64,000 nucleotides of DNA from Corynebacterium sputi DSM 45148 (lineage in GTDB: Bacteria > Actinomycetota > Actinomycetes > Mycobacteriales > Mycobacteriaceae), in assembly GCF_000427865.1 (NCBI RefSeq), contig NZ_ATYV01000011.1:51865-115864 (forward strand), in the 5' to 3' direction. Shown here one piece after another: positions 1 through 9,091 of the stretch; the first letter of the stretch is position 1; each line of letters opens with the position of its first letter. The notes below the pieces were generated by a model. The model was not told where the DNA came from and ran no database searches. It saw only the letters and a list, made by a program, of their open reading frames with translations. The position numbers were made by a program, and so were the translations under genes.

Positions 1-340
1 GATCTGGGTGCTCGATGTCCCGCGACTCGGTTACCGAGCCACATGGCTCGGGCAGATTCTCTGGGACCTGCGGTGCAGAGCGGCCGGCCACCATGTCTGC
101 ACCTGGATTACTCGCGCCGTCAGCGTGCGGGTCGACCCAACCGGGAGGGGAGAGAACTGTTGTCGTGGCGCCATTGATGACAGCGGCACCGAGCTCAGTA
201 TCTACCGTGTCGGATCCGCCCCCGAAGTCGAACCCCAAGACCTCTCCGTCCCCTGAACAACCAACAAGGAACGCTGCACAAAGCAGAGCGGTCAGAGCCC
301 CGCCCGACCGCGGCATCTGGATAAGTGATCCACGGTGCAT
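1..340 (-). CDS. Exported lipoprotein, 3' end beyond window edge
   Basis: This reading frame runs off the left edge of the window, so only the first 113 residues are visible. The start shows a basic N-terminus, a hydrophobic stretch and a lipobox ending LVGC (Cys28), so the product should be exported and lipid-anchored. After the lipobox it shares INGATTT, PPGW and a later RxIxHP block with the lipoprotein at 1123-1962, so the two are paralogues. The start is the ATG at 340; a second ATG at 316 also leaves a complete signal peptide. The function is unknown. Confidence 0.72.
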   Translation of the reverse strand, partial: MHRGSLIQMPRSGGALTALLCAAFLVGCSGDGEVLGFDFGGGSDTVDTELGAAVINGATTTVLSPPGWVDPHADGASNPGADMVAGRSAPQVPENLPEPCGSVTESRDIEHPD

Positions 341-444
341 GAGCACACATCCCTAGTTCGGCCGGGGGAGCGGATGCCCATGCCCCGGAATCAGACGACG
401 ACTGTATGTCCATCGTCTACCGAACAGGTGCCGAGGTCATGCCC

Positions 445-1071
445 TCATTTCTGGGTGCGGTTCCAGAACGACGAAACGTCCAGACCCCAGTCCGAGAGAG
501 TGCGCCGAATCAGCGGAAGAGACAACCCCAGCACCGATGACGGATCGCCGTCGATTCCGTCGATGAACCAACCGCCGAGAGCCTCCAGCGTGAACGCTCC
601 TGCACAGCCGAGCGGTTCACCGGTTTCCGCATACGCGTGGATGTCCGCGTCGGACGGCATGCCGAAATGGACTGTCGTCGAGATGGTTTCGGTTACTTCA
701 TGCTTTACGACGCCCCCTTCCACAACCCTCACCGCATGCCCGGTAATCAACCGCGCCTCACGGCCGCGCTGCTTTTCCCAGCGACGAATGCATTCGTCGA
801 CGGTGTGGGGTTTGCCGGAGAGGGAGCCGTCGAGAAGCAACATGGAGTCGCACGCGACGACCACGGCGAGGTCCTCGGAGACCGGGACCACCACGTCGCC
901 GGCCTTCGCTTCAGCCAAGGCAGCGACGACCTCGGCGGGCGCAGCATCGCCAAGACGGTCGATGATGGCATCCTCGTCGGTGTCCGGCGGGATGATCTCC
1001 GGCTCGATGCCCGCGCTGCGGAGCACGGACAGACGGGACGGGGAACTGGAGGCGAGGACGAAACGGTTCAT
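445..1071 (-). CDS. maf: Maf family nucleoside triphosphate pyrophosphatase
   Basis: Maf proteins hydrolyse non-canonical or excess nucleoside triphosphates to the monophosphate and pyrophosphate, in the cytoplasm. The 208-residue product starts MNRFVLASSSPSRL, the family's N-terminal phosphate-binding motif, and later has CDSMLLLDGSLSGKP, which holds the catalytic acidic residue and the GKP signature. I chose the ATG at 1071 over an upstream in-frame TTG at 1110 because the family begins at this motif and a weak -10 (TACGGT) lies 7 bases upstream, as for a leaderless mRNA. In other corynebacteria maf lies close to the acyl-CoA carboxylase genes; here three lipoprotein genes surround it. Confidence 0.9.
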   Translation of the reverse strand: MNRFVLASSSPSRLSVLRSAGIEPEIIPPDTDEDAIIDRLGDAAPAEVVAALAEAKAGDVVVPVSEDLAVVVACDSMLLLDGSLSGKPHTVDECIRRWEKQRGREARLITGHAVRVVEGGVVKHEVTETISTTVHFGMPSDADIHAYAETGEPLGCAGAFTLEALGGWFIDGIDGDPSSVLGLSLPLIRRTLSDWGLDVSSFWNRTQK

Positions 1072-1122
1072 GGGGATGACCGTAGCGAAGCGGCGATCGG
1101 ACCGAGACAAAGGCGCGGCCCG

Positions 1123-1962
1123 TCAGCAGTAGAAGGCGGCGCCTGCGGCCTGGCATGCGCCAGTGTCGTGGGTCGGCCGCGGTGTTGTGGTTCTTTCCCC
1201 GGTGGTGCGAGTTGTCGTGGACGTCGTGCGGCTCGGATGGGGAGCCCTATTATCGCGCGGTGCCAGAGGAGGGCCAGTCCGCTGGTATCCAGAGCCCGTC
1301 CATTTCAAGACCGACGGCGTGGCACCGACCTCTTTGATCTCGTAGTTGCCATCACTGTCGAGACCCTCGACGACTCCGCTATTGAGAAACACCCTCTCGT
1401 CCGAGGTGGAATCGCCTCCATTCGGCAGACCTTCAAATCCCGTCGAGTCCGGCCGGAGCACGATCGTCATGAAATACCTGCCGGGCATGTAGGTGACGAA
1501 TAGGGCCCCAGACTCGTCCGGGGAATCCGTCACGAAACCCTCCCATCCGTCCAATGCCGCGCCGGGGTTGTACGTCCACTTCACGACGCCCTTCGCATCA
1601 ACTGCTGCTAACTGCTGCATTTGAGCTCCGCGGTGCTGCCTCATGGCGAAGATCTTGACCGGCCCCCACGACGGGTGGTTGATCTCCCTGGAGTCGACAT
1701 CGCACGTGCTACTAGTACAGAAGTTCCCTGCCGACTCCACGGTGAGGTCGGCTAGGTTCGCGCCTCCACCGTTGCTTCCGTTGTCGTGCGCCGGCTCTTC
1801 CCATCCAGGAGGCGCAACGATGGTTGTGGTCGCTCCGTTGATTTTCGCCAGACTAAGGTCCGTAGTCACCAGATCGCCGCCGCCACTGCCGGAGCAGGCG
1901 GTGAGGAAGAGGCCCATAGCCAGCATCGCGCCGAGACCACTACGCCTTATCGCGCTCGTCAT
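1123..1962 (-). CDS. Exported lipoprotein of unknown function
   Basis: This 279-residue protein has a signal peptide with a lipobox (LTAC, Cys23) followed by a Gly/Ser spacer, so it should be anchored to the outer face of the membrane. The middle contains INGATTTIVAPPGWEEP, which matches the partial lipoprotein at the window start, and two close cysteines (CTSSTC) that may form a disulfide. The C-terminus is rich in Thr, Arg and Pro and ends in Cys. It lies 10 bases downstream of the VWA lipoprotein gene and is probably co-transcribed with it. I recognise no catalytic motif; a structural or binding role in the envelope is only a guess. Confidence 0.75.
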   Translation of the reverse strand: MTSAIRRSGLGAMLAMGLFLTACSGSGGGDLVTTDLSLAKINGATTTIVAPPGWEEPAHDNGSNGGGANLADLTVESAGNFCTSSTCDVDSREINHPSWGPVKIFAMRQHRGAQMQQLAAVDAKGVVKWTYNPGAALDGWEGFVTDSPDESGALFVTYMPGRYFMTIVLRPDSTGFEGLPNGGDSTSDERVFLNSGVVEGLDSDGNYEIKEVGATPSVLKWTGSGYQRTGPPLAPRDNRAPHPSRTTSTTTRTTGERTTTPRPTHDTGACQAAGAAFYC

Positions 1963-1972
1963 CGCTTGCTAC

Positions 1973-3793
1973 TCACTCGAAGAAGTAGACACGTTTGATC
2001 GGGACCGTCTTACGGTCTCGTTCCGAGTCGTACCCGGTTGCGTACTGAGCGGTCCACAAATCGTTGGACCGGTCGAAAGGGAAGGAATCGGAACTGCCGC
2101 GAAGGCCTTCGGTTGAGTCACTGCGATTGCCATATTTGAGATATGCGTAGCTGCCCAATCCCGGGACGCTGCCTACGGCATAGAGTCCCCCATCGGTGAG
2201 AACCACTGCTGCTGGCCTTACCTCTTTGACTTCCGATGGCTTGGGAGTTTCGGAATACCCACGAAACGGAATTCTGTTGATAGCAATGGTTTCCGTGTCA
2301 TCGACAGTGGGGCAGTAAGCATAGGTGCCGTCAACGGAACATCCGTCGATGATCCAGTCTGTTCCAGGTTGCCCGCACAAGCGCAGGTTCGTCCCAGGGA
2401 CCTCTGGGTTTGGATTGCAGTCGACTTCTATCGGCCCTCCGGGGCTGTCTACAACAATGGACTTGAAGGGCTCGCGCACTGATCCGTCGTCCTCGAAGAC
2501 GTCGTAAATCACGATCTCTGTGTGATCGACAGTGCCGCTGGCGGCACCTCCTCCGGATGCCTGCGTTTCGGTGGTTCTCGGTGAGGCTGGCGCGGCAGAC
2601 GTTGTCTGATCTGATGAACCTCCAGAGGATCCGGACGACTCGCCGGGAGACGGAGTGGAACCCGGCAGGCACTTGCAAAGCACGATGGTCCTGATGGTGT
2701 CGTTGGCGTCGATGACCACGCGCCAGGCTAGACCGAGGTCGCCATCCGACTCGTACCAACGGACCTTGACCTCATCGCTGCCGATCATTCCCTGTGACTC
2801 ATTTACTGGTGTGCCGTAGAACGTCTCGAGTTCGGCGGCGCTGTCTCCGACGCTGAAGCCATCGATGGTGCGGGCGTCTTCGCCAGGATCAATCAGTTGG
2901 AGGATGCCTCCTTCGGTGAAGTGCCAGTCGCAGTCCATCCAGTGGATCACGATGATGGTGTTTGAGCCGCAGTCGCCGGAGGTGCATTGGGTTACCTCGC
3001 CGTCGTTAAGCGAGGGGAAGTCTTTGTAGGCCTCCGAGATCGCTTCATGGCTCGCCCCGATCTCGATGCCTTGGAAACTGCGGCCGGTCAGAGTGGTCTT
3101 GGACATCTCGGTATCGCGGCTGACAGCCAGGCGACGGGTGAGCTGCTCAGTGTTATCTGCAGTGACGTAGAGGCCACCTGTAGTCGTAGCGGCGCAGTTG
3201 AGTTCGGGGTCGTTCACCATAAAGCCCACGGCGTCGATACGCAGCTGGGGATGGGACTGGTGGAGATCCTGGGCGACCTGGCAGATGGTGGGCTCACCGC
3301 AGGTGTCCTCACCGTCTGTGACAACGACAAGGTTGGCCGGTTCATCTGACGGCAGTGCGGACCCTGCCTCCTGCATGGTTGCGGCGATGGGGGACCAGCC
3401 GCTGGGTGTGATGCCGTCGACGGACTCTCGTGCGGCGTCGTGGTCAACCGCAGCCGAAGGAATCAGATTTGAGGTATCCCGGCAGCCTGCCTCCTGCTCT
3501 TCATCGGTATTGCCGGTGCCGGTGCCGTAGGTCCAAAGGCTGAACGAGGTCTTGTCAGGCAGAGCGTCGATGTAGGCGCGGGCGGCGGTCTTAGCGGCGT
3601 CGATGCGAGGCCCTGGTGCGTCGTCGATATTCATCGATGCTGAGCCATCGACGACTAGCGCAGTAGGGATGTCGCTGGCCTCCGGTTCGAGGGCTTCACC
3701 TGAGGTGGTCGACTCGAACACTGAACAGCCTGCGAGCAGCGCGGCCACCCCGAACATCGCCAGGAACATCTTGGTCCGAGAACCCCACGCCAT
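1973..3793 (-). CDS. Lipoprotein with von Willebrand factor A domain
   Basis: The 606-residue product has a signal peptide with lipobox LLAGC (Cys23), then a VWA domain at about residues 42-225. Its metal-ion-dependent adhesion site is visible as D49-G-S-A-S53 and D160 in VVVTDGEDT. A Ser/Gly/Thr/Pro linker at about residues 375-415 separates a middle domain from a Cys-containing C-terminal domain. VWA domains of this type bind protein ligands through a bound divalent cation. The gene is followed after 10 bases by the lipoprotein at 1123-1962. This group sits between accE and maf, where I would not expect surface proteins. The ligand is unknown. Confidence 0.82.
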   Translation of the reverse strand: MAWGSRTKMFLAMFGVAALLAGCSVFESTTSGEALEPEASDIPTALVVDGSASMNIDDAPGPRIDAAKTAARAYIDALPDKTSFSLWTYGTGTGNTDEEQEAGCRDTSNLIPSAAVDHDAARESVDGITPSGWSPIAATMQEAGSALPSDEPANLVVVTDGEDTCGEPTICQVAQDLHQSHPQLRIDAVGFMVNDPELNCAATTTGGLYVTADNTEQLTRRLAVSRDTEMSKTTLTGRSFQGIEIGASHEAISEAYKDFPSLNDGEVTQCTSGDCGSNTIIVIHWMDCDWHFTEGGILQLIDPGEDARTIDGFSVGDSAAELETFYGTPVNESQGMIGSDEVKVRWYESDGDLGLAWRVVIDANDTIRTIVLCKCLPGSTPSPGESSGSSGGSSDQTTSAAPASPRTTETQASGGGAASGTVDHTEIVIYDVFEDDGSVREPFKSIVVDSPGGPIEVDCNPNPEVPGTNLRLCGQPGTDWIIDGCSVDGTYAYCPTVDDTETIAINRIPFRGYSETPKPSEVKEVRPAAVVLTDGGLYAVGSVPGLGSYAYLKYGNRSDSTEGLRGSSDSFPFDRSNDLWTAQYATGYDSERDRKTVPIKRVYFFE

Positions 3794-3896
3794 GAACCCA
3801 CATCCCGTCGATAGGCAGACATCATCCCGCCAATCATCTGCCGCCGAACGCGAACTGTCATGCCCCTAATTCTGGTACCGGTTCCCGGCACGCGAA

Positions 3897-3930
3897 GGCC
3901 CTGAACCTGCGTAAACGCGGGTTCAGGGCC
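3897..3930 (-). terminator. Stem-loop terminator after the acyl-CoA carboxylase genes
   Basis: A strong hairpin (GGCCCTGAACC paired with GGTTCAGGGCC around a short loop) lies just after the accE stop codon. In the minus-strand direction it is followed by only two T residues, so it may be only partly intrinsic. It would separate the carboxylase genes from the lipoprotein genes. Confidence 0.55.
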
Positions 3931-3944
3931 GGTGTAGAAGTGCG

Positions 3945-4193
3945 CTAGTAGTAGCGGACGTTCTGGAAGCTCGACGGGTTGAAGCTCGAGGTGTTCTGGA
4001 ACTTATCCTCGAAGCGGCCCCACTCATTGCGCGGTCCCTTGGCAGCAGCTTCGGCGGCAGAAGCCATGCTGGCGAAGAGAGTCGCCAGTGCGGCGGTCTC
4101 CTCCGGTGTGGGGGAGCCGTTGATGACCGTGAGGAACGGCTTTGCCTCAGCGGCGTCAGTGGAGGAGTCGGTGGAATCGGTCTTGTCTGTCAC
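3945..4193 (-). CDS. accE: Acyl-CoA carboxylase epsilon subunit
   Basis: This 82-residue protein matches the small epsilon subunit of actinobacterial acyl-CoA carboxylases, which holds the biotinylated alpha subunit and the carboxyltransferase beta subunit together. The visible pattern is an acidic, disordered N-terminus, then [17 protein letters not shown], and a C-terminal W-G-R-F motif. The start ATG overlaps the stop of the upstream accD-type gene by four bases (ATGA), which fits translational coupling and fixed stoichiometry. The alpha subunit gene is not in the window; in relatives it lies beyond maf. Confidence 0.88.
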   Translation of the reverse strand: MTDKTDSTDSSTDAAEAKPFLTVINGSPTPEETAALATLFASMASAAEAAAKGPRNEWGRFEDKFQNTSSFNPSSFQNVRYY

Positions 4194-5824
4194 AGCGGAA
4201 TGTTCCCATGCTTCTTGGCGGGCACGTTGACGACCTTGCGGTCGAGCAGACGCAGACCCTCGATGATCTGGCCGCGGGTCTCCGACGGGGGGATGACGGC
4301 GTCGATCAGTCCACGCTCGGCGGCGACGTACGGGTTGACCAGGGTCTCCTCGTACTCAGCCTCGTAGCGCTTCATGACATCGACGGCGTCTTCACCGGCG
4401 TCGGCAGCAGCCTTGATTTCCTTGCGGTACACGAAGCCGACGGCGCCGGATGCGCCCATGACGGCGATCTGCGCGGTCGGCCACGCGAGGTTGATGTCCG
4501 CACCCATGTCCTTGGATCCCATGACGCAGTACGCTCCGCCGTAGGCCTTGCGGGTGATGACGGTGATCTTTCCGACGGTTGCCTCAGCGTAGGCATACAG
4601 CAGCTTGGCGCCGCGGCGGATGATGCCGTCGAACTCCTGGTTGGTGCCGGGGAGGAAGCCGGGGACGTCGACAAGCATCACGATCGGGACGTTGAAGGCG
4701 TCGCAGGTGCGGACGAAGCGTGCGGCCTTCTCCGATGCGTTGATGTCCAGGCAACCGGCGAACTGGATCGGCTGGTTAGCGACGAAGCCAACCGAGCGGC
4801 CCTCGACTCGGCCGAAACCGATGACGATGTTCTGGGCGTAGTCTTCCTGGATTTCCAGGAATTCCGCGTCATCGGTGATGCGGGTGATGACGTTCTTGAT
4901 GTCGTACGGCTGGTTCGGCGAATCCGGGATCAGCGTGTCGAGCTCGCGGTCGGAATCGGTGATGTTGTTCTTGATCGAGCCTTCCATGATCTCGGCCTCG
5001 ACCCGGGGTGCCTCCGCGCGGTTGTTCTGCGGGAGGTAGGTGACCAGCTCCTGGACGAAGGAGAGCGCGTCCTCGTCATCAGAGGCGGTGTAGTGCGAGG
5101 TACCCGAGGTCGACATGTGCGTGCCGGCGCCGCCGAGCTCCTCCTGAGTGACGGTTTCACCGGTGACAGTCTTGATGACGTCCGGTCCGGTGATGAACAT
5201 CTTGGAGGTACCGTCGACCATGACGACAAAGTCGGTGAGCGCGGGGGAGTAAACGTGGCCACCGGCGCAGGCACCCATGATCAGGGAGATCTGCGGGATG
5301 ACGCCCGAAGCCTGGGTGTTGCGGAAGAAGATCTGCGAGTACAGGCCCAGGGAGACAACACCCTCCTGGATACGCGCGCCGGCACCGTCATTGATGCCGA
5401 TGATCGGAACACCGGTCTTCACTGCCAGGTCCATGATCTTCACGATCTTCTCGCCGTACACCTCACCGAGGGCTCCACCGAAGACGCTGGAGTCCTGAGA
5501 GAAAACACAGACCTTACGTCCCTCGATGGTGCCGTAACCGGTGACCACACCGTCCGTGAGCGGGCGCTTCGAGTCGAGGCCGAAGTTCGTGGAGCGGTGT
5601 CGGGCCAGAGCATCGATCTCGACGAAGGAACCGTCATCGAGCAGGTGCTCAATGCGCTCACGGGCAGTCAGCTTGCCCTTCTCATGCACGCGCTCCACAG
5701 CGGCTTCGCCCATGGGGGCATTGGCCTCTGCGAGGCGCGCGCGCAAATCGGCGAGCTTCCCTGCGGTGGTGTTCTTGTCCGGCGCGGTGCCGGTTGCGGT
5801 AGCGGCAGAAGTCATGGATTCCAT
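4190..5824 (-). CDS. accD1: Acyl-CoA carboxylase beta subunit (carboxyltransferase), DtsR1-like
   Basis: The product transfers carboxyl groups from biotin to acetyl- or propionyl-CoA for fatty acid synthesis. It is 544 residues, the usual length for the family, and has the two crotonase-like carboxyltransferase halves. The oxyanion-forming glycine motifs are visible in the first half ([20 protein letters not shown]) and in the second ([19 protein letters not shown]). It overlaps accE by four bases. The ATG at 5824 is given; the ATG at 5815 may be the real start, because a -10 (TAGGAT) lies seven bases before it. The symbol follows C. glutamicum, where two such genes lie in tandem. Confidence 0.92.
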   Translation of the reverse strand: MESMTSAATATGTAPDKNTTAGKLADLRARLAEANAPMGEAAVERVHEKGKLTARERIEHLLDDGSFVEIDALARHRSTNFGLDSKRPLTDGVVTGYGTIEGRKVCVFSQDSSVFGGALGEVYGEKIVKIMDLAVKTGVPIIGINDGAGARIQEGVVSLGLYSQIFFRNTQASGVIPQISLIMGACAGGHVYSPALTDFVVMVDGTSKMFITGPDVIKTVTGETVTQEELGGAGTHMSTSGTSHYTASDDEDALSFVQELVTYLPQNNRAEAPRVEAEIMEGSIKNNITDSDRELDTLIPDSPNQPYDIKNVITRITDDAEFLEIQEDYAQNIVIGFGRVEGRSVGFVANQPIQFAGCLDINASEKAARFVRTCDAFNVPIVMLVDVPGFLPGTNQEFDGIIRRGAKLLYAYAEATVGKITVITRKAYGGAYCVMGSKDMGADINLAWPTAQIAVMGASGAVGFVYRKEIKAAADAGEDAVDVMKRYEAEYEETLVNPYVAAERGLIDAVIPPSETRGQIIEGLRLLDRKVVNVPAKKHGNIPL

Positions 5825-5960
5825 CCTACGGCTGGGGGCCTTGTCAGCGGAACTTCAGGATATTCATCGGGTGAAATAACCCCCCGTTTACAAATAAACC
5901 TGTGGTGCTGTGCTGACACTGTCCCACCCGAAACGCCGTTGTGCAGTGTGTCCTGGTGCT

Positions 5961-7697
5961 CTACAGCGGCATATTGCCGTGTCGGCGCTGCGGCCAGGTG
6001 GAGTGCTTGCCATCGAGAAGTCGCAGGTGGCGAGCAACGCGACCGCGGGTCTCAGAAGGCAGGATGACCTCGTCAATCAGGCCGCGCTCAGCCGCGATGT
6101 ACGGGTTGAGCATGTGGTCCTCGTACTCCTTCTCGCGGGCCGCGACGATGTCGAGGTAGTCCTGCTCGGACATTTCGGACTCGCGAGCCGCACGGAGCTC
6201 ATGACGGTAGATGAATCCGACCGCTCCCGGAGCGCCCATCACGGCGATCTGAGCAGTCGGCCATGCCAGGTTTACGTCAGCGCCCAGGCCCTTGGAGCCC
6301 ATAACGCAGTACGCGCCGCCGTAGGCCTTACGCAGGGTGACAGTCACCTTCGGGACGGTCGCCTCGGCGTAGGCGTAGAGGAGCTTTGCGCCACGACGCA
6401 GGATGCCGGAGTGCTCCTGGTCGGTACCCGGAAGGAAGCCGGGGACGTCGACAAGCATCACGATCGGGATGTTGAACGCATCGCAGGTACGCACGAAACG
6501 TGCGGCCTTCTCTGCCGAGTCGATGTCGAGGCAGCCGGCGAACTGCAGCGGCTGGTTCGCGACGAAGCCGACGGACCGGCCGTCCATGTGACCGAAGGAG
6601 CAGACGACGTTCTCGGCACGGTCGGCCTGGATCTCGAAGTGGTCGCCGTCGTCGGTGAGTGCACAGATGACGTCGCGGACGTCGTACGGCATCGTCGCGG
6701 AGTCCGGGATGATGCTGTCCAGCGCCAGGTCGTCGGCGTTGGGCTCGGCCCATTCCGGATCGACAGAAGCGCCTGCGTCCTCGGTCGGCGGGGCGATGGA
6801 GGTGTTGTTGTTCGGCAGGAACTCGAGCAAGTCGCGGACCCAGTCGAGGGCGTCTTCCTCGTCATCAGCGGTGTAGTGGGTGTTGCCCGCGAAGGTCATG
6901 TGCGGGTTGGCGCCACCGAGCTCCTCCTGAGAGACGCGCTCACCGGTGACCGTGAGGATCACGTCCGGGCCGGTGACGAACATCTTGGAGGAGTCCTTAA
7001 CCATGACGGTGAAGTCAGTCAGGGCAGGAGAGTAGGCATTGCCGCCAGCGCAGGCGCCGAAGATCACGGAGATCTGCGGCACGACACCGGAAGCTCGCAC
7101 GTTCGAGCGGAAGGTCTGAGCGATGTAGTCCAGGGAGACTGCGCCGTCCTGGATGCGCGCGCCGGCACCCTCGTACAGGCCGATGATCGGGCGGCGGGTG
7201 GCAATTGCCATCTCCTGCAGCTTGACCATCTTTTCGCCGTAGACCTCGCCGAGGGCGCCACCGAAGACGGTGCCGTCCTGGGAGAAGACACAGACCTCGC
7301 GGCCGTCGATGGTTCCCCAGCCGGTGACGATGCCGTCGGTGAGCGGGCGACGAGCGCCCATGCCGAAGGCCTCGGTGCGGTGGCGGGCCAGTGCGTCGAG
7401 TTCGACGAAAGAGCCCTCGTCTAGCAGGTGGTCGATGCGGTCACGGGCGGTCAGTCGGCCCTTGTCGCGGACCTTGTCGTGAGCTTTGGTGCCCACCGGT
7501 GCGAAGGACTCCTCGCGGCGACGCAGAAGTTCTGCGTTCTTCTGCGCTGTGGTTTGCGGGGCAGGGACGGCGGTGCGTCCGCCGCGCGGGGCTCCGGCCG
7601 GCGAGGCTGCGGCCGAGGGGGTTCCCGGTCGGTTGTCGGTCGGGCGGTCATCGGTGGCGGTGCCGCCGGCGCGAAGCAAACGTGAGGGTTCAGTCAT
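5961..7697 (-). CDS. Second acyl-CoA carboxylase beta subunit, DtsR2-like
   Basis: This 578-residue protein is a paralogue of the neighbouring accD product. It shares the carboxyltransferase motifs [31 protein letters not shown] and [14 protein letters not shown]. It differs by an N-terminal extension of about 60 residues rich in Ala, Pro, Arg and Thr that looks disordered, and by an acidic insertion near residues 320-345 ([18 protein letters not shown]). The paralogue presumably prefers another acyl-CoA. It is divergent from birA, which encodes the ligase that biotinylates the partner subunit. The 136-base gap to the next gene leaves room for a separate promoter there. Confidence 0.9.
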   Translation of the reverse strand: MTEPSRLLRAGGTATDDRPTDNRPGTPSAAASPAGAPRGGRTAVPAPQTTAQKNAELLRRREESFAPVGTKAHDKVRDKGRLTARDRIDHLLDEGSFVELDALARHRTEAFGMGARRPLTDGIVTGWGTIDGREVCVFSQDGTVFGGALGEVYGEKMVKLQEMAIATRRPIIGLYEGAGARIQDGAVSLDYIAQTFRSNVRASGVVPQISVIFGACAGGNAYSPALTDFTVMVKDSSKMFVTGPDVILTVTGERVSQEELGGANPHMTFAGNTHYTADDEEDALDWVRDLLEFLPNNNTSIAPPTEDAGASVDPEWAEPNADDLALDSIIPDSATMPYDVRDVICALTDDGDHFEIQADRAENVVCSFGHMDGRSVGFVANQPLQFAGCLDIDSAEKAARFVRTCDAFNIPIVMLVDVPGFLPGTDQEHSGILRRGAKLLYAYAEATVPKVTVTLRKAYGGAYCVMGSKGLGADVNLAWPTAQIAVMGAPGAVGFIYRHELRAARESEMSEQDYLDIVAAREKEYEDHMLNPYIAAERGLIDEVILPSETRGRVARHLRLLDGKHSTWPQRRHGNMPL

Positions 7698-7786
7698 GTT
7701 TTACGAACTTAGTCTCGATGCTCTTGTCGTGCAAAGCTCTTTGTATGTGAAACCGGTCACGCACAGGTCACGATGTAGTGAATGTC

Positions 7787-7792
7787 TAGAAT
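7787..7792 (+). promoter_or_regulatory. Promoter -10 of birA, leaderless
   Basis: TAGAAT lies eight bases before the ATG of birA. Transcription would begin at or next to the start codon, and no ribosome binding site is visible. Confidence 0.6.
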
Positions 7793-7800
7793 CAATAACT

Positions 7801-8604
7801 ATGACCACATTCCACCGTGCCCCCTTGGACGCCGACAGGATCCGCGAGGCAATGCCGGAACGGACGATCACCGTGCCGTATTCAACTGGCTCAACCAATG
7901 CGGATCTGCTGCAGCTGGCGGCAGAGGGCGCACCTGGTGGAAGCATCGTGGTCACCTCCATCCAGAACTCCGGCCGTGGCAGGATGCACCGGCCGTGGAC
8001 GGCGCCGGAACACACGAACATAGCCTTCTCGGCGCTAATCCGGGCAGATTCGGTTCCGCTGACCAGGATTGGTTTGTTGCCGCTGGTCTGCGGCCTGGCG
8101 GTGGTCGATGCGGTGCACGAGGTCGCAGGTATTCAGGCTCAGCTCAAATGGCCTAACGACGTCCTAGTCGACGGCGGCAAACTCTGCGGCATCCTCGTAG
8201 AAGCGGCATCTTTGCAGCCTCCCGTCCTTGTCGCGGGAGTGGGCCTGAACGTGGATCTGACCGAGGATGAACTTCCGGTTCCGCACGCCACGTCCTTGCG
8301 TCTGCAGGGTGCCAGCATGGATAAGGAAGATCTGGTCATCGCACTGGCTCACGCGCTGGACCGTCGCACCGTCCAGTGGCGCACCGATGTCAGGGCACTG
8401 ATGGAAGAGTTCCGTCAGAACTGCGTGACCGTGGGCCTCAACGTCCGTGTGGAACTACCCAACGGACAGGAAATCCTGGGCACCGCGACCTCGATCCTGA
8501 CCGATGGGGAGCTCGAGGTTGTCGACCAGTCGGGGGTTCGACACACCGTCACCGCCGGCGATGTTCGCCACGTCCGCCCTCGATCCGGCGGCTACGGAGG
8601 CTGA
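7801..8604 (+). CDS. birA: Biotin--[acetyl-CoA-carboxylase] ligase
   Basis: BirA activates biotin with ATP and attaches it to the carrier lysine of biotin-dependent carboxylases. The 267-residue product has the biotin-binding motif GRGRMHRPW, the KWPNDVLVDGGKLCGILVE block of the ligase core, and a small SH3-like C-terminal domain. It lacks the N-terminal winged helix of E. coli BirA, so it is a monofunctional (class I) ligase and should not act as a repressor. The start is the ATG at 7801, because the family begins here and a -10 hexamer abuts it. It sits divergently next to the carboxylase beta subunit genes it serves. Confidence 0.93.
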   Translation: MTTFHRAPLDADRIREAMPERTITVPYSTGSTNADLLQLAAEGAPGGSIVVTSIQNSGRGRMHRPWTAPEHTNIAFSALIRADSVPLTRIGLLPLVCGLAVVDAVHEVAGIQAQLKWPNDVLVDGGKLCGILVEAASLQPPVLVAGVGLNVDLTEDELPVPHATSLRLQGASMDKEDLVIALAHALDRRTVQWRTDVRALMEEFRQNCVTVGLNVRVELPNGQEILGTATSILTDGELEVVDQSGVRHTVTAGDVRHVRPRSGGYGG

Positions 8605-8605
8605 C

Positions 8606-9091
8606 ATGGCATTCCCGTACGACAACATGGACCCGGACGAAGAAGTCCTGCTCGACCTCAACCCAGTCTTCGGCAGGCTGTTCATGCCGACGATGGAACT
8701 GATCCTCATCACCGGTGTCGCCTGGATTCTCATCGGCTTCATCGATGGGCCGTACATCGGCAGCGGCGACCTCATGGGCGTGCGCACGATGCTTCTTGTT
8801 GGCTGGGTCGCAATGATCGCGTGGCGCGTGGGCCTGCCGGTTCTGCGGTGGTTGCGCGAGCGCACCGTCGTCACCGACCGGCGCCTGCTGATGCGGGATG
8901 GCTCTCGCGTCAGTTCTGTGGAACTGCGCGCAATCCGGTCAGTGGACCGGAAGGGTTCCGAGGTGCGGGTTCGCGCCGCAGGCGCTCCACCAATCGTGCT
9001 TTACGACGTCCCCTCCGCGCGCAAAATCTCCCGCATTATCGACCGGAGATCTCGGAACTGGGCGACTAACGCTTTCGGTACAGACTCTTGA
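8606..9091 (+). CDS. PH-like (bPH2) domain membrane protein
   Basis: This 161-residue protein begins one base after the birA stop. It has an acidic N-terminus, two hydrophobic segments at about residues 32-50 and 60-80, and then a bacterial PH-like domain ([26 protein letters not shown]), the pattern of YdbS/YdbT-type membrane proteins. The same kind of gene sits between birA and purK in other corynebacteria. The start is the ATG at 8606 rather than an upstream in-frame codon inside birA. Its end overlaps the convergent DUF1846 gene by 26 bases. Function is unknown. Confidence 0.82.
   Translation: MAFPYDNMDPDEEVLLDLNPVFGRLFMPTMELILITGVAWILIGFIDGPYIGSGDLMGVRTMLLVGWVAMIAWRVGLPVLRWLRERTVVTDRRLLMRDGSRVSSVELRAIRSVDRKGSEVRVRAAGAPPIVLYDVPSARKISRIIDRRSRNWATNAFGTDS

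Noticed and set aside
8..413. Three short open frames at the window start
   Set aside because: They are out-of-frame shadows of the partial lipoprotein gene on the minus strand or cover the gap after it.
335..1503. Plus-strand open frames of 265 and 288 codons opposite maf and the lipoprotein
   Set aside because: The minus-strand genes have clear motifs; these frames have none and no ribosome site.
4142..7424. Long plus-strand open frames (641 and 504 codons) across the accD genes
   Set aside because: They are antisense to two clear carboxyltransferase genes, and the high GC content keeps the opposite frame open. The proteins look like no known family.
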